A DNA stretch of 57,305 nucleotides from CAYGYG01 sp964354155 (lineage in GTDB: Bacteria > Hydrothermota > Tepidihabitantia > SM23-42 > CAYGYG01). The notes beneath the pieces are model-generated. The model was given only the letters and a program-made list of their open reading frames with translations, was not told the origin of the DNA and did not search any database. The stretch spans positions 1-57,305 of the forward strand of contig CAYGYG010000017.1 in assembly GCA_964354155.1 (NCBI GenBank). Direction: 5' to 3'. Positions 41,301 to 49,858 of this stretch are shown piece by piece (within the stretch, counting starts at the first letter, position 1; each line of letters starts with the position of its first letter). Position numbers and translations under genes: made by a program.

Positions 41301-44179
41301 GCAACGCACCGATTGGATTTGCCGACACGACCTTCGTCAAAGGAGCATCGAGGAACGTCGCGAGCGTCGCCGACAGCGCCCGGCTCATCACTTCAATCCG
41401 CGGCCTGGCCCGGATCATTGTTGAACCTGATTCCGCGGCAACCGTTCTACCGGGCGATACAGTGCGCTACCTCATGAATGTCATAAACCAGGGTAATGCT
41501 ACGGACAGCGTTGTGATCACGAGAACCGGCACCAGGCCATCCTGGCGGGCCTTCATTTTCGACTCGGCCGGCACAACGCCGCTTACCTTTGTCCGGTTGG
41601 CGCCCTTCGGCGGCCGGATCAAGATCATGACCAAGGTGGTTTCGCCTGATACTGCGGCGGCGGGCTCACGGGATACGACGCAGGTTATCGGCAACTCGAC
41701 GGTCGTGCCGGGCACGGCCGATACGGCCCGCGTCATAACTACGATCCGCACGATGGCGCGCATCATTGTTGACCCGGACACCGCCGCCACCACCAACCCG
41801 CGTCAGACGGTGAGATATTACCTGAACGTCATCAACCAGGGCAATGCCGGGGACAGCATCTTGCTGGCGACCACTCACACCAGACCGGGCTGGAGCGCCC
41901 TGGTCTATGATTCGGCCGGCACTAACCAGCTTAGCTTCGTCCGCCTCAGCGGACTTGGCGGTCGTATCAAGATCCGCGTCGATATCACGCCGCCCGACAC
42001 GGCTCAGGCGCCAGCCGGTTCCCGCGACACGACCTATGTCCGCGGAACTTCAACCAATGTTACCGGGATTTCCGACAGTGCCGCGCTCACCACAACCATC
42101 AACCAGGTGTTCGGGCTTGTTGTCCGGCCGAGCCAGAGTGGCCAGACCCTGCCCGCTCGACCAATCGACTACAACCTGCGGGCGATAAACCGCGGCAACG
42201 GTACGGACTCGGTCGCGCTCACCCGCTATCACACCCGCACCAACTGGCAGGCTCAACTCTACGACTCAACCGGCACCAACGTCATCGATCGTGTCCGGCT
42301 TGGTTCCTACAACGACTCAGTTCGCTTCATCCTGCGCGTCACACCACCGGTCTCGGTGCCGCCCACCGAAATCGACACGACCGTCGTGCGCGGTAATTCC
42401 TTCGCCGTGCCGTCCGTGCTCGATAGCGCCATAATCAATACGCTCATCGGGATCGAAGCCAGCATCGTCCTCGACCCGGACTCAGCCGCCACCGCGTTAC
42501 CGGGTGACACCGTCCGGTATTTTGTGAATGTCATCAACGGCGGCAATGCCAGTGACAGCGTAACGCTCAGCCGGACCTCTACCGTCGGCTGGTGTGTCGG
42601 CGTCTTCGATTCATCAGGAACGAGTCCGATCACCTATGTCCGGGTCCCCCCAAACGGAGCCCGGAAGACCGTCATGGTCAAGGTGCGCTCGCCGCAGAAC
42701 GCGCCCAATGGTGCCCGCGATACGACGGTACTGAGGGGCCGCTCCACCAACGACACGACCAAGACCGATGTCGCCACCCTGACCACGATCATCGGTATCC
42801 AGGCCAACATCATTCTCGACCCGGATTCGGTCTCGACCAGCCTCCCGGGTGACACCGTCCGTTACTACGTCAACGTGATCAACGGCGGCAATGCCAGTGA
42901 CAGCGTAACGCTCAGCCGGACCTCTACCGCCGGCTGGTGTGTCGGCGTCTTCGATTCGGCAGGGACCGCTCCAATCAGCTTTGTCATCGTCCCCCCGAAC
43001 AACGCCCGCCGGACCGTCATGGTCAAAGTGCGCCCGCCCCAAAACGCCCCATCCGGGGCCCGCGATACGACGGTGCTCAGAGGTCGCTCCACGAACGACA
43101 CGACCAAGACTGACATCGCCACACTGGTGACCACGGTCAACGTCCTGGCCCGCGTGCTTGTTACCCCCAATCAGCAAGGCAGCACCCGGCCCGGGATTCC
43201 TGTCTCGTATTTTCATACGGTTCAGAACCTGGGTCCGATGCGCGACTCGATCCTGTTGACAACGCACGGCTCCCGGCCGCTGTGGAACCGGCAGATTCTC
43301 GATTCTTTGACCGGACTGCCGATACCGGCCGTCGTGCTTGACCCCAACCAGTCCCGCCGGGTTGCCCTGCGCATCACGCCGCCCGGCAATGCCGGTATGA
43401 CCGAGATCGACGTCAGTTACCTGACCGGGACCTCGTCCAACCTGACGACGATAAGAGACAGCGCGCAGGATATCACGCAGCTCGGTTTCATCAGTGCTCT
43501 GAATATCGAGTCCAGTCAGCAGGCAATCGTCCAATCTGAAGCAAGCCACCTCTTTCATCTCAGCGCAACCCTCATCGGTAACATCCCCGACACGGTACGT
43601 CTGTCGACGAGGAATACCAAAGCTGGTTGGACGGCCACCCTGCGCGACCGGGACGGCATCAATCCGATTCCCAGTCTTCATTACTTGAACCCGGGCGAGG
43701 TTTTCGAGTTCACGTTGAGCGTAACCGCCCCGAGAGTCTCGATCATCGGCCGCGCGGCTGTCGACACCACATTCAACAAGGACTCGACCGCAATCCTCGG
43801 CAACGTCATCTTCCGGCGCTCCGCCAACGATTCGCTCATCTTCGCCGACAGCATCAATCTGGTGACCCAGGTCATTCCTGGGCTCGACATCCATAACTTC
43901 TCAAGTCCGTTCCGGGCTGCGGTTGGCACACGGTTCATCTTCAGTGTGCCTCAAGCCGGCGAAGCGGATCTTGTGGTCTATAACCGCCTGGGCGAGGTGA
44001 TCGTCCGCCTGCTCGAACGGCGCCAGGTTCTGCCCGGCATCCACATCGCACCCTGGAATGGCAGCAACGAGGGCGGCCGCCCGGTTGCACCCGGCACCTA
44101 CATCTACATCTTCAAATTCCGGCCTCAAGGCGAGAATACCGAAGAGGTGGTCAAGAAAAAGACCGCCATCATACCATAG
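38327..44179 (+). CDS. giant secreted protein: Kelch repeats, 13 NEW3-like repeats, FlgD/T9SS-like C-terminal domain
   Basis: 1950 residues from the ATG after GGGAGG. A signal peptide (about 1-22) leads into Kelch-type repeats (about 25-330: YCYGGSQ, HERYSPATNSWTTLAPM, YDPASNTWTQM). Next come about 13 tandem beta-sandwich repeats of about 115 residues, each opening with a variant of ASILVDPDQ, then PGDSVRY, V-x-N-x-GN and later DTT-x-x-RG(T/N)S. Units 10 and 11 are almost identical in DNA (80 bases with one mismatch at 42533-42612 and 42878-42957). The last about 85 residues (VVYNRLGEVIVRLLER, WNGSNEGGRPVAPGTYIYIF) form the FlgD-like domain used as a type IX sorting signal in Bacteroidota relatives. 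Likely a cell-surface or released adhesin-like protein. The PorV-like gene follows after 12 bases. Confidence 0.88.
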   Translation: MRRIDGLIFGLLAAFFLSASVPEARIFWTVMTPMPTARSHYGLAMTGGQIYCYGGSQNWTSNYMTRVHERYSPATNSWTTLAPMLYPRKAFASGAVGGYLYASGGIDSSLLSTPPSNRHERYDPGSNIWVSLAPLPKPVYGCVGVGYGSYFYVVGGKYGGVGTGYNESSLQRYDPASNTWTQMAIMPESLRYCGATAYAGRIYVMGGTDRNELRSNRVYEYNIATNSWTLLAANMITGRSTVWPDSAASSGRSFIFTAGGAGSGTPQELAVAELFNTPPTSTWFSETPMNYARFAMALARVDSFVYVIGGTTGAGDIPLNYNERGLYVTVNVLVDPDYSDSTDPGVSKYYRLQATNNGWRTDTIDMSTSGTLPGWTVGLYRQDSVTPLPDTDGDGRPDTGPLARGASAFVVVRITPPANALAGQTDVTTARGTSSVDVNVWDNATLTTRVKLVASILVDPDQADSLWPGDSIRYPLTVVNNGNIADTVSLTAVRTRPGWTARLCDSSGVTITRVAAGASGGRRGIFCWIKSPITAPGGAVDTTAVRGTSYFRPAVRDSAVLRTRVRVLASILVDPDQQNSIASGDSVRYPISVINNGNVIDTVSLVAVRTRPGWASRICDSSGVTISSVVVSASGGRRGIFTWIRSPSNAQANTVDTTAVRGTSRWSAAVRDSAILRTTITLSASIIVDPDRTGNVRPRDSTEYSLYVVNNGNATDSILLSTARTRPWARATVMDSLRRTISAVRLAPFGGRQNILVKINADSTAIAGWIDTTVLRGTSTNIPAIRDTAIVMTTVIPVTNIIVDPDHQSFVSRFDSTWYDHYVENRGNSRDSIPLFTSGTRPGWRAEIWDSARTRIINNVVLNPSQRRSIWLKIKPPTNAQYRWADTTYLRGYSTVGSARDSARDITEITLDASILVDPDQTASILPGDSVYYSLYVKNRGNALDTILLSRDVPPPGWTVEIQDTNGVGISRVVLGPLTDSVRIQAKVKSPGNAPIGFADTTFVKGASRNVASVADSARLITSIRGLARIIVEPDSAATVLPGDTVRYLMNVINQGNATDSVVITRTGTRPSWRAFIFDSAGTTPLTFVRLAPFGGRIKIMTKVVSPDTAAAGSRDTTQVIGNSTVVPGTADTARVITTIRTMARIIVDPDTAATTNPRQTVRYYLNVINQGNAGDSILLATTHTRPGWSALVYDSAGTNQLSFVRLSGLGGRIKIRVDITPPDTAQAPAGSRDTTYVRGTSTNVTGISDSAALTTTINQVFGLVVRPSQSGQTLPARPIDYNLRAINRGNGTDSVALTRYHTRTNWQAQLYDSTGTNVIDRVRLGSYNDSVRFILRVTPPVSVPPTEIDTTVVRGNSFAVPSVLDSAIINTLIGIEASIVLDPDSAATALPGDTVRYFVNVINGGNASDSVTLSRTSTVGWCVGVFDSSGTSPITYVRVPPNGARKTVMVKVRSPQNAPNGARDTTVLRGRSTNDTTKTDVATLTTIIGIQANIILDPDSVSTSLPGDTVRYYVNVINGGNASDSVTLSRTSTAGWCVGVFDSAGTAPISFVIVPPNNARRTVMVKVRPPQNAPSGARDTTVLRGRSTNDTTKTDIATLVTTVNVLARVLVTPNQQGSTRPGIPVSYFHTVQNLGPMRDSILLTTHGSRPLWNRQILDSLTGLPIPAVVLDPNQSRRVALRITPPGNAGMTEIDVSYLTGTSSNLTTIRDSAQDITQLGFISALNIESSQQAIVQSEASHLFHLSATLIGNIPDTVRLSTRNTKAGWTATLRDRDGINPIPSLHYLNPGEVFEFTLSVTAPRVSIIGRAAVDTTFNKDSTAILGNVIFRRSANDSLIFADSINLVTQVIPGLDIHNFSSPFRAAVGTRFIFSVPQAGEADLVVYNRLGEVIVRLLERRQVLPGIHIAPWNGSNEGGRPVAPGTYIYIFKFRPQGENTEEVVKKKTAIIP
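42449..43138 (+). repeat. recently duplicated 345-bp repeat units within the giant gene
   Basis: Units 10 and 11 have a period of exactly 345 bases (115 codons). Stretch 42533-42612 equals 42878-42957 except for one T/C change, whereas other neighbouring units have diverged strongly at the DNA level. Confidence 0.85.
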
Positions 44180-44191
44180 CGGAGGTGACGC

Positions 44192-45958
44192 GTGAAAAGA
44201 ACAATCATCGCACTCATCATCGGTTGCAGTCTCTACGCCCAGAGTCCGGGAGAAGGCGCATTCCCTTTGTTACGGGTCCAGTTCTATCCGCGCGCCGTAG
44301 GCCTAGGCGAAACCTATGTGGCCATGACCGGCGATGCCGGCAGTCTTTGGTGGAATCCCGGATCGGCCGGCTGGCTTGAGCACTCGGAAGCATTCATCTC
44401 CTACCATGAATGGTTTATGGACATTCGGGACGTCTACGGTGGGCTTGCATATGCCACCCGAATGGGCGTTTTCGGCTTGGGGCTTGTCTACAGCGGCACG
44501 AGCGGCATCGAAGGCTGGGACGCAAACAATGAAGAAACCACTCTCTTCGGTCAGACCTCGGGTATCGTCAACTTCACCTACAGCCGTAAGGCAGGACGCA
44601 CGGCCACCGTGGGACTCAACTTCAAAGGGCTATATGACAGAATCGCCGACGAGACCGGATTCGGCTTCGGCATCGACCTCGGGGCGAATATCCTGGTCGC
44701 AAGCAAAATCCGCATCGCCGGAGTCGTGAAAGATATCGGCACGAGCATGAAGTACGGCTCGACCTCGGCCTCCCTGCCGATGTCCCTGAGGGCCGGCATC
44801 GCCTACTCTCCGCTCAAGGACATCAACGTTCTGCTCGATGGCGAGTATCTGCGCTTTGCCAAGCCGAATGTCCATTTCGGCATCGAGTACTGGGTGAAGG
44901 AGATCGTGGCGCTGCGCGCCGGCCTGAAAACCAAGCCCAATGAAGGACTGCAGAGCTATTACACCGCCGGCCTCGGCATTAAGTATCAGCAGTTCTTCCT
45001 TGACTACGCATTCGTCCCTTATTCCAGCGAGCTCGGGATGACACACCGTGTCCTGGTCGGAACGCGCTTTGGCCAACTCGAACCGCGCGGCAGCGCCGTA
45101 ATCCGTGTCGTCGATTCGCGCGATGGCCGGCCGATCGTCGCCGAACTCACGATTATCGGTCTTGCCGCCGCCAAGGCCTATACCGATTCGAGTCAAGGCG
45201 CCTACCTCCTCAAGGAACAGGTACCCGGCGTGGTCCGCATCAAAGCGCAGAAACCGAAGTTTTATCCGAAGGAAGACACGCTCGTCATCGAAAAAGATGT
45301 CACCACGACGAAAGTAATCGTCCTCAACTTCATTCCGCCCGGCGAAGCCATCGGTCTCGTTACCGACGTCAAGACCAAGCGCGTACTCGGCGCCACGGTG
45401 AAGTACGAAGGCATCGTCCGCGGCGAGGCCAAGGTTGACTCCACCATCGGCCTGTACCGGCTCTCCAACCTTGAACCGGGCAAATACGTACTCCGAGTCT
45501 TGCCGGACCGGCCCAAGTACTACCCGCAGCTTTGCACGCTCGATATCGAAGCGGGCAAGACCTTAGTCCGTGATTTCGAATTGATACGCGAGAAAGAAGT
45601 CATCATTCTCAAGGGTGTCAATTTCGAAACCGCAAGAGCCACCCTGTTGCCTGAATCCTATGCCATCCTCGACTATGCCGGGAAGATATTGATTGAGAAC
45701 CCGCGCATCATCGTTGAGCTGGCGGGGCATACTGACAATCGACGAATCAAGACCCGTGAATTCCCATCCAACGTACAACTTTCCCAGGCACGCTCCGAGT
45801 CGGTCCGCCGCTATCTCATCGAGAAATTCAATATCGAACCCGGTCGTCTGATCGCCCAGGGGTATGCCGACAAAGAACCGCTGGCATCCAACAAGACTGA
45901 GGCCGGGCGGGCCCAAAACCGGCGTACCGAATTCAAGGTTCTCAGCGGAGAAGAATAG
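44192..45958 (+). CDS. PorV/PorQ-like barrel fused to carboxypeptidase-regulatory-like and OmpA domains
   Basis: 588 residues, GTG start after GGAGG. A signal peptide precedes a PorV/UPF0164-type barrel (about 20-290) with its telltale start: FYPRAVGLGETYVAMTGDAGSLWWNPG. Residues about 295-460 contain two beta-sandwich segments of carboxypeptidase-regulatory type (VIRVVDSRDGRPIVAEL and GLVTDVKTKRVLGATVKYEG). The C-terminal about 115 residues are an OmpA peptidoglycan-binding domain: LAGHTDNRR, LSQARSESVRRYL, GYADKEP and RAQNRRTEF. In type IX systems PorV carries cargo at the outer membrane; here the barrel is tethered to the wall by its own OmpA domain and lies between two putative cargo genes. 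Confidence 0.85.
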   Translation: MKRTIIALIIGCSLYAQSPGEGAFPLLRVQFYPRAVGLGETYVAMTGDAGSLWWNPGSAGWLEHSEAFISYHEWFMDIRDVYGGLAYATRMGVFGLGLVYSGTSGIEGWDANNEETTLFGQTSGIVNFTYSRKAGRTATVGLNFKGLYDRIADETGFGFGIDLGANILVASKIRIAGVVKDIGTSMKYGSTSASLPMSLRAGIAYSPLKDINVLLDGEYLRFAKPNVHFGIEYWVKEIVALRAGLKTKPNEGLQSYYTAGLGIKYQQFFLDYAFVPYSSELGMTHRVLVGTRFGQLEPRGSAVIRVVDSRDGRPIVAELTIIGLAAAKAYTDSSQGAYLLKEQVPGVVRIKAQKPKFYPKEDTLVIEKDVTTTKVIVLNFIPPGEAIGLVTDVKTKRVLGATVKYEGIVRGEAKVDSTIGLYRLSNLEPGKYVLRVLPDRPKYYPQLCTLDIEAGKTLVRDFELIREKEVIILKGVNFETARATLLPESYAILDYAGKILIENPRIIVELAGHTDNRRIKTREFPSNVQLSQARSESVRRYLIEKFNIEPGRLIAQGYADKEPLASNKTEAGRAQNRRTEFKVLSGEE

Positions 45959-46068
45959 ACAGGCAAGTCAAGTATCAAACATCAAGACCCGAATACTGAC
46001 GGACAGAACATCGTAAACGGATGACAACGAATAGGCCAACAGCGGAGAATTTATCAATAGAATATTTC

Positions 46069-46096
46069 GTAGGGGCACGCCATGGCGTGCCCCTAC
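46069..46096. repeat. perfect 28-bp palindrome of the GTAGGGGC family
   Basis: GTAGGGGCACGCCA and its exact reverse complement. It lies in the 184-base gap upstream of the 46143 gene, 12 kb from the transposase. No terminator T-run follows. Confidence 0.9.
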
Positions 46097-46142
46097 ATTC
46101 GGACCACATATTTATGGTATTTGCAGCCCCTAAGGAGGTTCT

Positions 46143-48983
46143 GTGAAACAATGTACCATTCTACTGGCTATCTTGGCATTCTTCGCCGCGGCAATCGACA
46201 ATCCGTCCTTGCCCGGCATCCATATGGTTTACGAGAAACAAACGGATGGTTCAATTGGCGCAAAATGCGTCCTCGCTCCAGCCGGTCTGCCGGCCGTGCC
46301 GAGCATCACCGGCCCAGCCAGCCCCATCGGGAATCTCCCCAAGACCCTGTGGCCGGAAACTCGTTCGGTTCTTAGTCCGCAATACGGACCGGGCATGCTT
46401 GAACCGCTCGCGATTGCGACACCTCGTTCCGGCACATTCGCTTCGCTGCTCTGGGTTGACCGGAATCACCGGTTCGGCATACCCGAAAACGTCGCCATTA
46501 CCGCTGATGGGATGAATATCGCCGCCGGCTGGTGGCTCAACGCCAAGAGAATTTCCTGCTATCGTACGATGGGAACCAGCACGCCGCTCTGGGAATACAG
46601 CTTGGGCAACATTCCCCAGTGGATGATATCGGTTGCGGCTTCAGGCCGGGGCGAGGCACTGGCCGCAGCCGAAGGCAATATCAGCGGCCACGAGTGGAGC
46701 AAGGGCAGCCAGCTCCCCCGGTGGACCTACGACTATCCAGGCGGACCCAAGGGACGAGGCGCCGCGGTCTCGAAAAATGGCCAGGTGGTAGCTATCCCCG
46801 GGCCCGGGCTTCTCTATGTCTTCAACGCCCAAACCGGAGAGACGCTGTACACGCGGCCTTTCAACCCGACCCGTGGGCTTACCGGCATCGGCGGCGGCGG
46901 TCAGAACTGCATTGACGTCTCAAGCGATGGTTCCTTCGTAGTCGTTTCGACCTACGATTCCATCTACGTCTGGCGGAACCGCAGCAGGATCGCGAATCTA
47001 CCCGGCTACGGACAGACGCCGGCCCGGATTTCCGACGACGGGCGGATCGTGGTCATCGGCAACTTCAGCGGGCAGGTGGCGGTCTATCGATGGAACGGCT
47101 CGGGCTACGACAACAAGTGGACCGCCGGTATCGGCGGCTGGGTGTCCGCGGTCGACGTTTCCGGTGACGGTTCGACCATTATGGCCGGGACCGGTCCTTC
47201 CAACGGCGGCGTCTATATGTTTGACAGCAGTTCATCAACGCCCCTGTGGAATTACTCAAACTTCGGCTCCTACGGAGCGATGACCACGTGTGTCGACCTG
47301 AGCTACAACGGTTCCTACGGCGCCGCGACATCGTGGGGTGACACGGTTCTAACCGGAACTTTCGACGTACTGGCGGTATTTCGTAGGGCTTCGGGCACGC
47401 CGATCTTCGAGGTCACCCGTGATCAGGAACCTGGCTCGCTGTGGTACTGCGATATCTCAGATTCCGGTGATTTCGTGACCGGCAGCGGCAAAGCAGTTCA
47501 CGCCTACCGGATGGGCAACGGCGGCGAAGTCTACTCGATCCAGGTCTTCACCACCCTGACTCATGATGTCGGCATGACCCAGCTCATCAGTCCGCCGGAG
47601 CTTCTCGAGATCGGCCAGAACCACACGCCGCAAGTCGAGGTCAAGAACTTCGGCTCGTCGACCGAGACTTTCCCGGTCCAGTTCGAGATCTTCGATTCAC
47701 TCGGGGCGCGGATATACAACGCGACGGTCAACGTCAGCAACTTAGCACCAAATGCTACCGCCCAGCCGACATTCTCTCCCTCCTGGACCGTTACCCAGCA
47801 GGGCTGGTACACGGCCCGCGCCACTTGCCAACTGACTGGCGATCAGTTCCGCGCCAACGATACGATGTCTTTGGTCATGCGCTGCTATCACGACGTCGGC
47901 GTAACCAGAATCACGGCGCCGTTCCCCGAAATCACAATCAACTACCCGATGGCCCCGGCGGCCGTGGCTACGAATCTTGGTTCCTATACCGAGAGCTTCC
48001 CGGTTGTATGCCAGATCCGCGATTCAGCTTCGACCCTGGTCTATGCTGATACCGCTCAGGTCAGCGGTCTTGCCCCCTACAGCCAGGTCGCGGTCAATTT
48101 CGGACGCACCTGGGCGCCCAACCGGACCGGCCCCTACACCGGGTCGGTCTTCAGCACCCTGACCGGAGACTACCGGCCGGCCAATGACCGGATGAACGCA
48201 AACAGCCGGTGCACCTACGAAATCATCTACGACGACGGCGGTGCCGAAGCCTACTACTGGGTCGGGCGGAGCGATAACGACAAGTTCTACGTCCGCTTCT
48301 CCCCAACCATCACTCCCCCCTTCAGTCTTAAGCGGGGACGGATCATGGTCAACATGGCCAGCACACCTTTTGATTACGTACTGCTGGTTCCCGATTCCGC
48401 AGGTCTGCCTGACACCGCTCATCCACTGCAGCGCGTCGATAACGTAAGTGCGTCTCAGGCGCCGGGCTGGGCCGAATTCAATCTCGATGTCAACCGCTAC
48501 GATGCCAACGATGTCTGGCTTGTGCTCCACTGGCCTAACGGGTCACCGGCGATGGGAGTCGGGTCTGACGCCAACCAGCCGCGCGATCTCCGCTCCTACT
48601 GGTCATCCAACCAAGACCCATTCACGCAGTGGCAAAACCACGACTGGATGGTTCGGCTGTTGCAGGACCCGAACGTCGGCATTACCGAAGAACCGTCCTC
48701 AGTTCTCAGGGTCTCCTTCGCCGGGCCGCAGCCCAATCCGTTCACCATGAAGACCCGGCTATGTTTCACCCTGCCGGTATCGGCCGAGTGCAATCTGGCT
48801 GTGTACAATGCCGCCGGTCAGGCCGTCCGTCAGTTAGTCCGGGGACGTATCGGTGCGGGTGTTCACCAGGTGACGTGGCACGGCCGAAGCGACCGGGGGG
48901 TAATCCTGCCGAGCGGTGTCTATTTTGTCAAACTCACGACACCGGAGGAATCGGTGGTGCACAAAGTCATATTGCATCGGTGA
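46143..48983 (+). CDS. secreted beta-propeller/CARDB-like protein with T9SS-type C-terminal domain
   Basis: 946 residues, GTG start after AAGGAGG. A signal peptide precedes a PQQ/WD40-like propeller (about 110-440; repeated xxDG/NG strands such as ISDDGRIVVIGNF, VSGDGSTIMAGTG). Two CARDB-like sandwich repeats follow, each beginning HDVGMTQLISP or HDVGVTRITAP. A further domain (about 690-830) resembles a pre-peptidase or lectin-like sandwich. The C-terminal about 85 residues (FAGPQPNPF, LAVYNAAGQAVRQLV, LPSGVYFVKL) are a textbook type IX/FlgD-like sorting domain. Expected at the cell surface and possibly dependent on the PorV-like protein encoded just upstream. Confidence 0.88.
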   Translation: MKQCTILLAILAFFAAAIDNPSLPGIHMVYEKQTDGSIGAKCVLAPAGLPAVPSITGPASPIGNLPKTLWPETRSVLSPQYGPGMLEPLAIATPRSGTFASLLWVDRNHRFGIPENVAITADGMNIAAGWWLNAKRISCYRTMGTSTPLWEYSLGNIPQWMISVAASGRGEALAAAEGNISGHEWSKGSQLPRWTYDYPGGPKGRGAAVSKNGQVVAIPGPGLLYVFNAQTGETLYTRPFNPTRGLTGIGGGGQNCIDVSSDGSFVVVSTYDSIYVWRNRSRIANLPGYGQTPARISDDGRIVVIGNFSGQVAVYRWNGSGYDNKWTAGIGGWVSAVDVSGDGSTIMAGTGPSNGGVYMFDSSSSTPLWNYSNFGSYGAMTTCVDLSYNGSYGAATSWGDTVLTGTFDVLAVFRRASGTPIFEVTRDQEPGSLWYCDISDSGDFVTGSGKAVHAYRMGNGGEVYSIQVFTTLTHDVGMTQLISPPELLEIGQNHTPQVEVKNFGSSTETFPVQFEIFDSLGARIYNATVNVSNLAPNATAQPTFSPSWTVTQQGWYTARATCQLTGDQFRANDTMSLVMRCYHDVGVTRITAPFPEITINYPMAPAAVATNLGSYTESFPVVCQIRDSASTLVYADTAQVSGLAPYSQVAVNFGRTWAPNRTGPYTGSVFSTLTGDYRPANDRMNANSRCTYEIIYDDGGAEAYYWVGRSDNDKFYVRFSPTITPPFSLKRGRIMVNMASTPFDYVLLVPDSAGLPDTAHPLQRVDNVSASQAPGWAEFNLDVNRYDANDVWLVLHWPNGSPAMGVGSDANQPRDLRSYWSSNQDPFTQWQNHDWMVRLLQDPNVGITEEPSSVLRVSFAGPQPNPFTMKTRLCFTLPVSAECNLAVYNAAGQAVRQLVRGRIGAGVHQVTWHGRSDRGVILPSGVYFVKLTTPEESVVHKVILHR

Positions 48984-49021
48984 TGCCCTCTACTATCGAC
49001 CCGTTGACCAAGGAGAACTGA

Positions 49022-49579
49022 ATGGGCAAATCGGAAGCGCCTTTTCACTATGTCTGCACTCTTGACCAGGCCGAAACCATTATCAAGCGCCATAAGAAAT
49101 TCTGGGTTTCAAAGTGCGGTTGCCGGGAGAAGCGGGGCAACCGCTGCAAACGGTCGCGCATCGATGTCTGTCTCTATTTCACCGGCACATTTGGTTCCAG
49201 CGGAACCGGATTCCGCAGAGCCGCGCGCCGCGAGGCCATTGCCATATTAGCGCTGGCACGCCGCGAACATCTCGTCGCGCGCCCCTATCCCAACGCCAAG
49301 CTGAAGAAACCCCTTGAAGGCATCTGCTTTTGCTGCGACGATTGCTGCGCCTATTTTCTCAACCCCAAGGAAGAATGCGACAAAGGCAAGGACATCGAGA
49401 AGACCGACCTGAAGCGTTGCACGGCCTGCGGCGACTGTGTCAAGGTTTGTTACTTCGGCGCCCGCCTCGTGAGGCGGAAAAAACTGACGCTCCGGCGGGC
49501 TCGGTGCTACGGCTGCGGTCTCTGCGTTGACGTCTGTCCCGAGACCTGCATCAGCATGGGGCCGAGGGTAACGCGATAA
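49022..49579 (+). CDS. cysteine-rich ferredoxin-like protein
   Basis: 185 residues. The N-terminal half has WVSKCGCREKRGNRCKRSRIDVCLYF and CFCCDDCCAYF, an unusual set of about nine cysteines outside standard motifs. The C-terminal half has two [4Fe-4S] motifs, CTACGDCVKVCYFGA and CYGCGLCVDVCPETC. Similar 4Fe-4S proteins occur with heterodisulfide-reductase-like or dehydrogenase genes, but none is adjacent. It is preceded by AAGGAGAA and follows the propeller gene by 38 bases. Confidence 0.82.
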   Translation: MGKSEAPFHYVCTLDQAETIIKRHKKFWVSKCGCREKRGNRCKRSRIDVCLYFTGTFGSSGTGFRRAARREAIAILALARREHLVARPYPNAKLKKPLEGICFCCDDCCAYFLNPKEECDKGKDIEKTDLKRCTACGDCVKVCYFGARLVRRKKLTLRRARCYGCGLCVDVCPETCISMGPRVTR

Positions 49580-49713
49580 CCGAATGCCCTCGTTACCACC
49601 AGTGGCTGAAGATCGTCATCCCCCTGTTCATGCTGTCTTTTCTGCTCTCGGCCGGCCAATCGGTCCGCGATACGTTCTGGCTGCGCATGAACGACGGCGT
49701 CAAGCCCGAGTGA
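49576..49713 (+). other. possible small membrane protein without a normal start codon
   Basis: An open frame overlapping the end of the ferredoxin-like gene encodes YHQWLKIVIPLFMLSFLL, then SAGQSVRDTFWLRMNDGVKPE and a TGA. It looks like a real membrane helix plus a short tail. The only candidate full-length start is an ATA at 49576; the first in-frame ATG (49630) is inside the helix. It may be a 45-residue protein with a rare start, a gene truncated by rearrangement, or chance. Confidence 0.35.
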
Positions 49714-49754
49714 GTCTCGATCGGCTCGAAACAGTACCCAAAACGAAACCCCAC

Positions 49755-49790
49755 ATTTTCGTATTTAAGCAATTGGCTAAATACGAAAAT
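49755..49790. repeat. 36-bp near-perfect palindrome
   Basis: Arms ATTTTCGTATTTA and TAAATACGAAAAT match over 13 bases; the ten central bases contain CAATTG with two mismatched pairs. It is strikingly A/T-rich against the surroundings and has no T-run after it. Confidence 0.85.
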
Positions 49791-49858
49791 ACTGGTTCCG
49801 GAGCTTGACCGCCCGTCCGACCGGCATTGACTCGGCCGGCTAAAGACGACAGATACTT

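Noticed and set aside
42614..43894. 426-codon open frame opposite the giant repeat gene
   Set aside because: It mirrors the codon bias of the plus-strand repeats and no start signal is visible.
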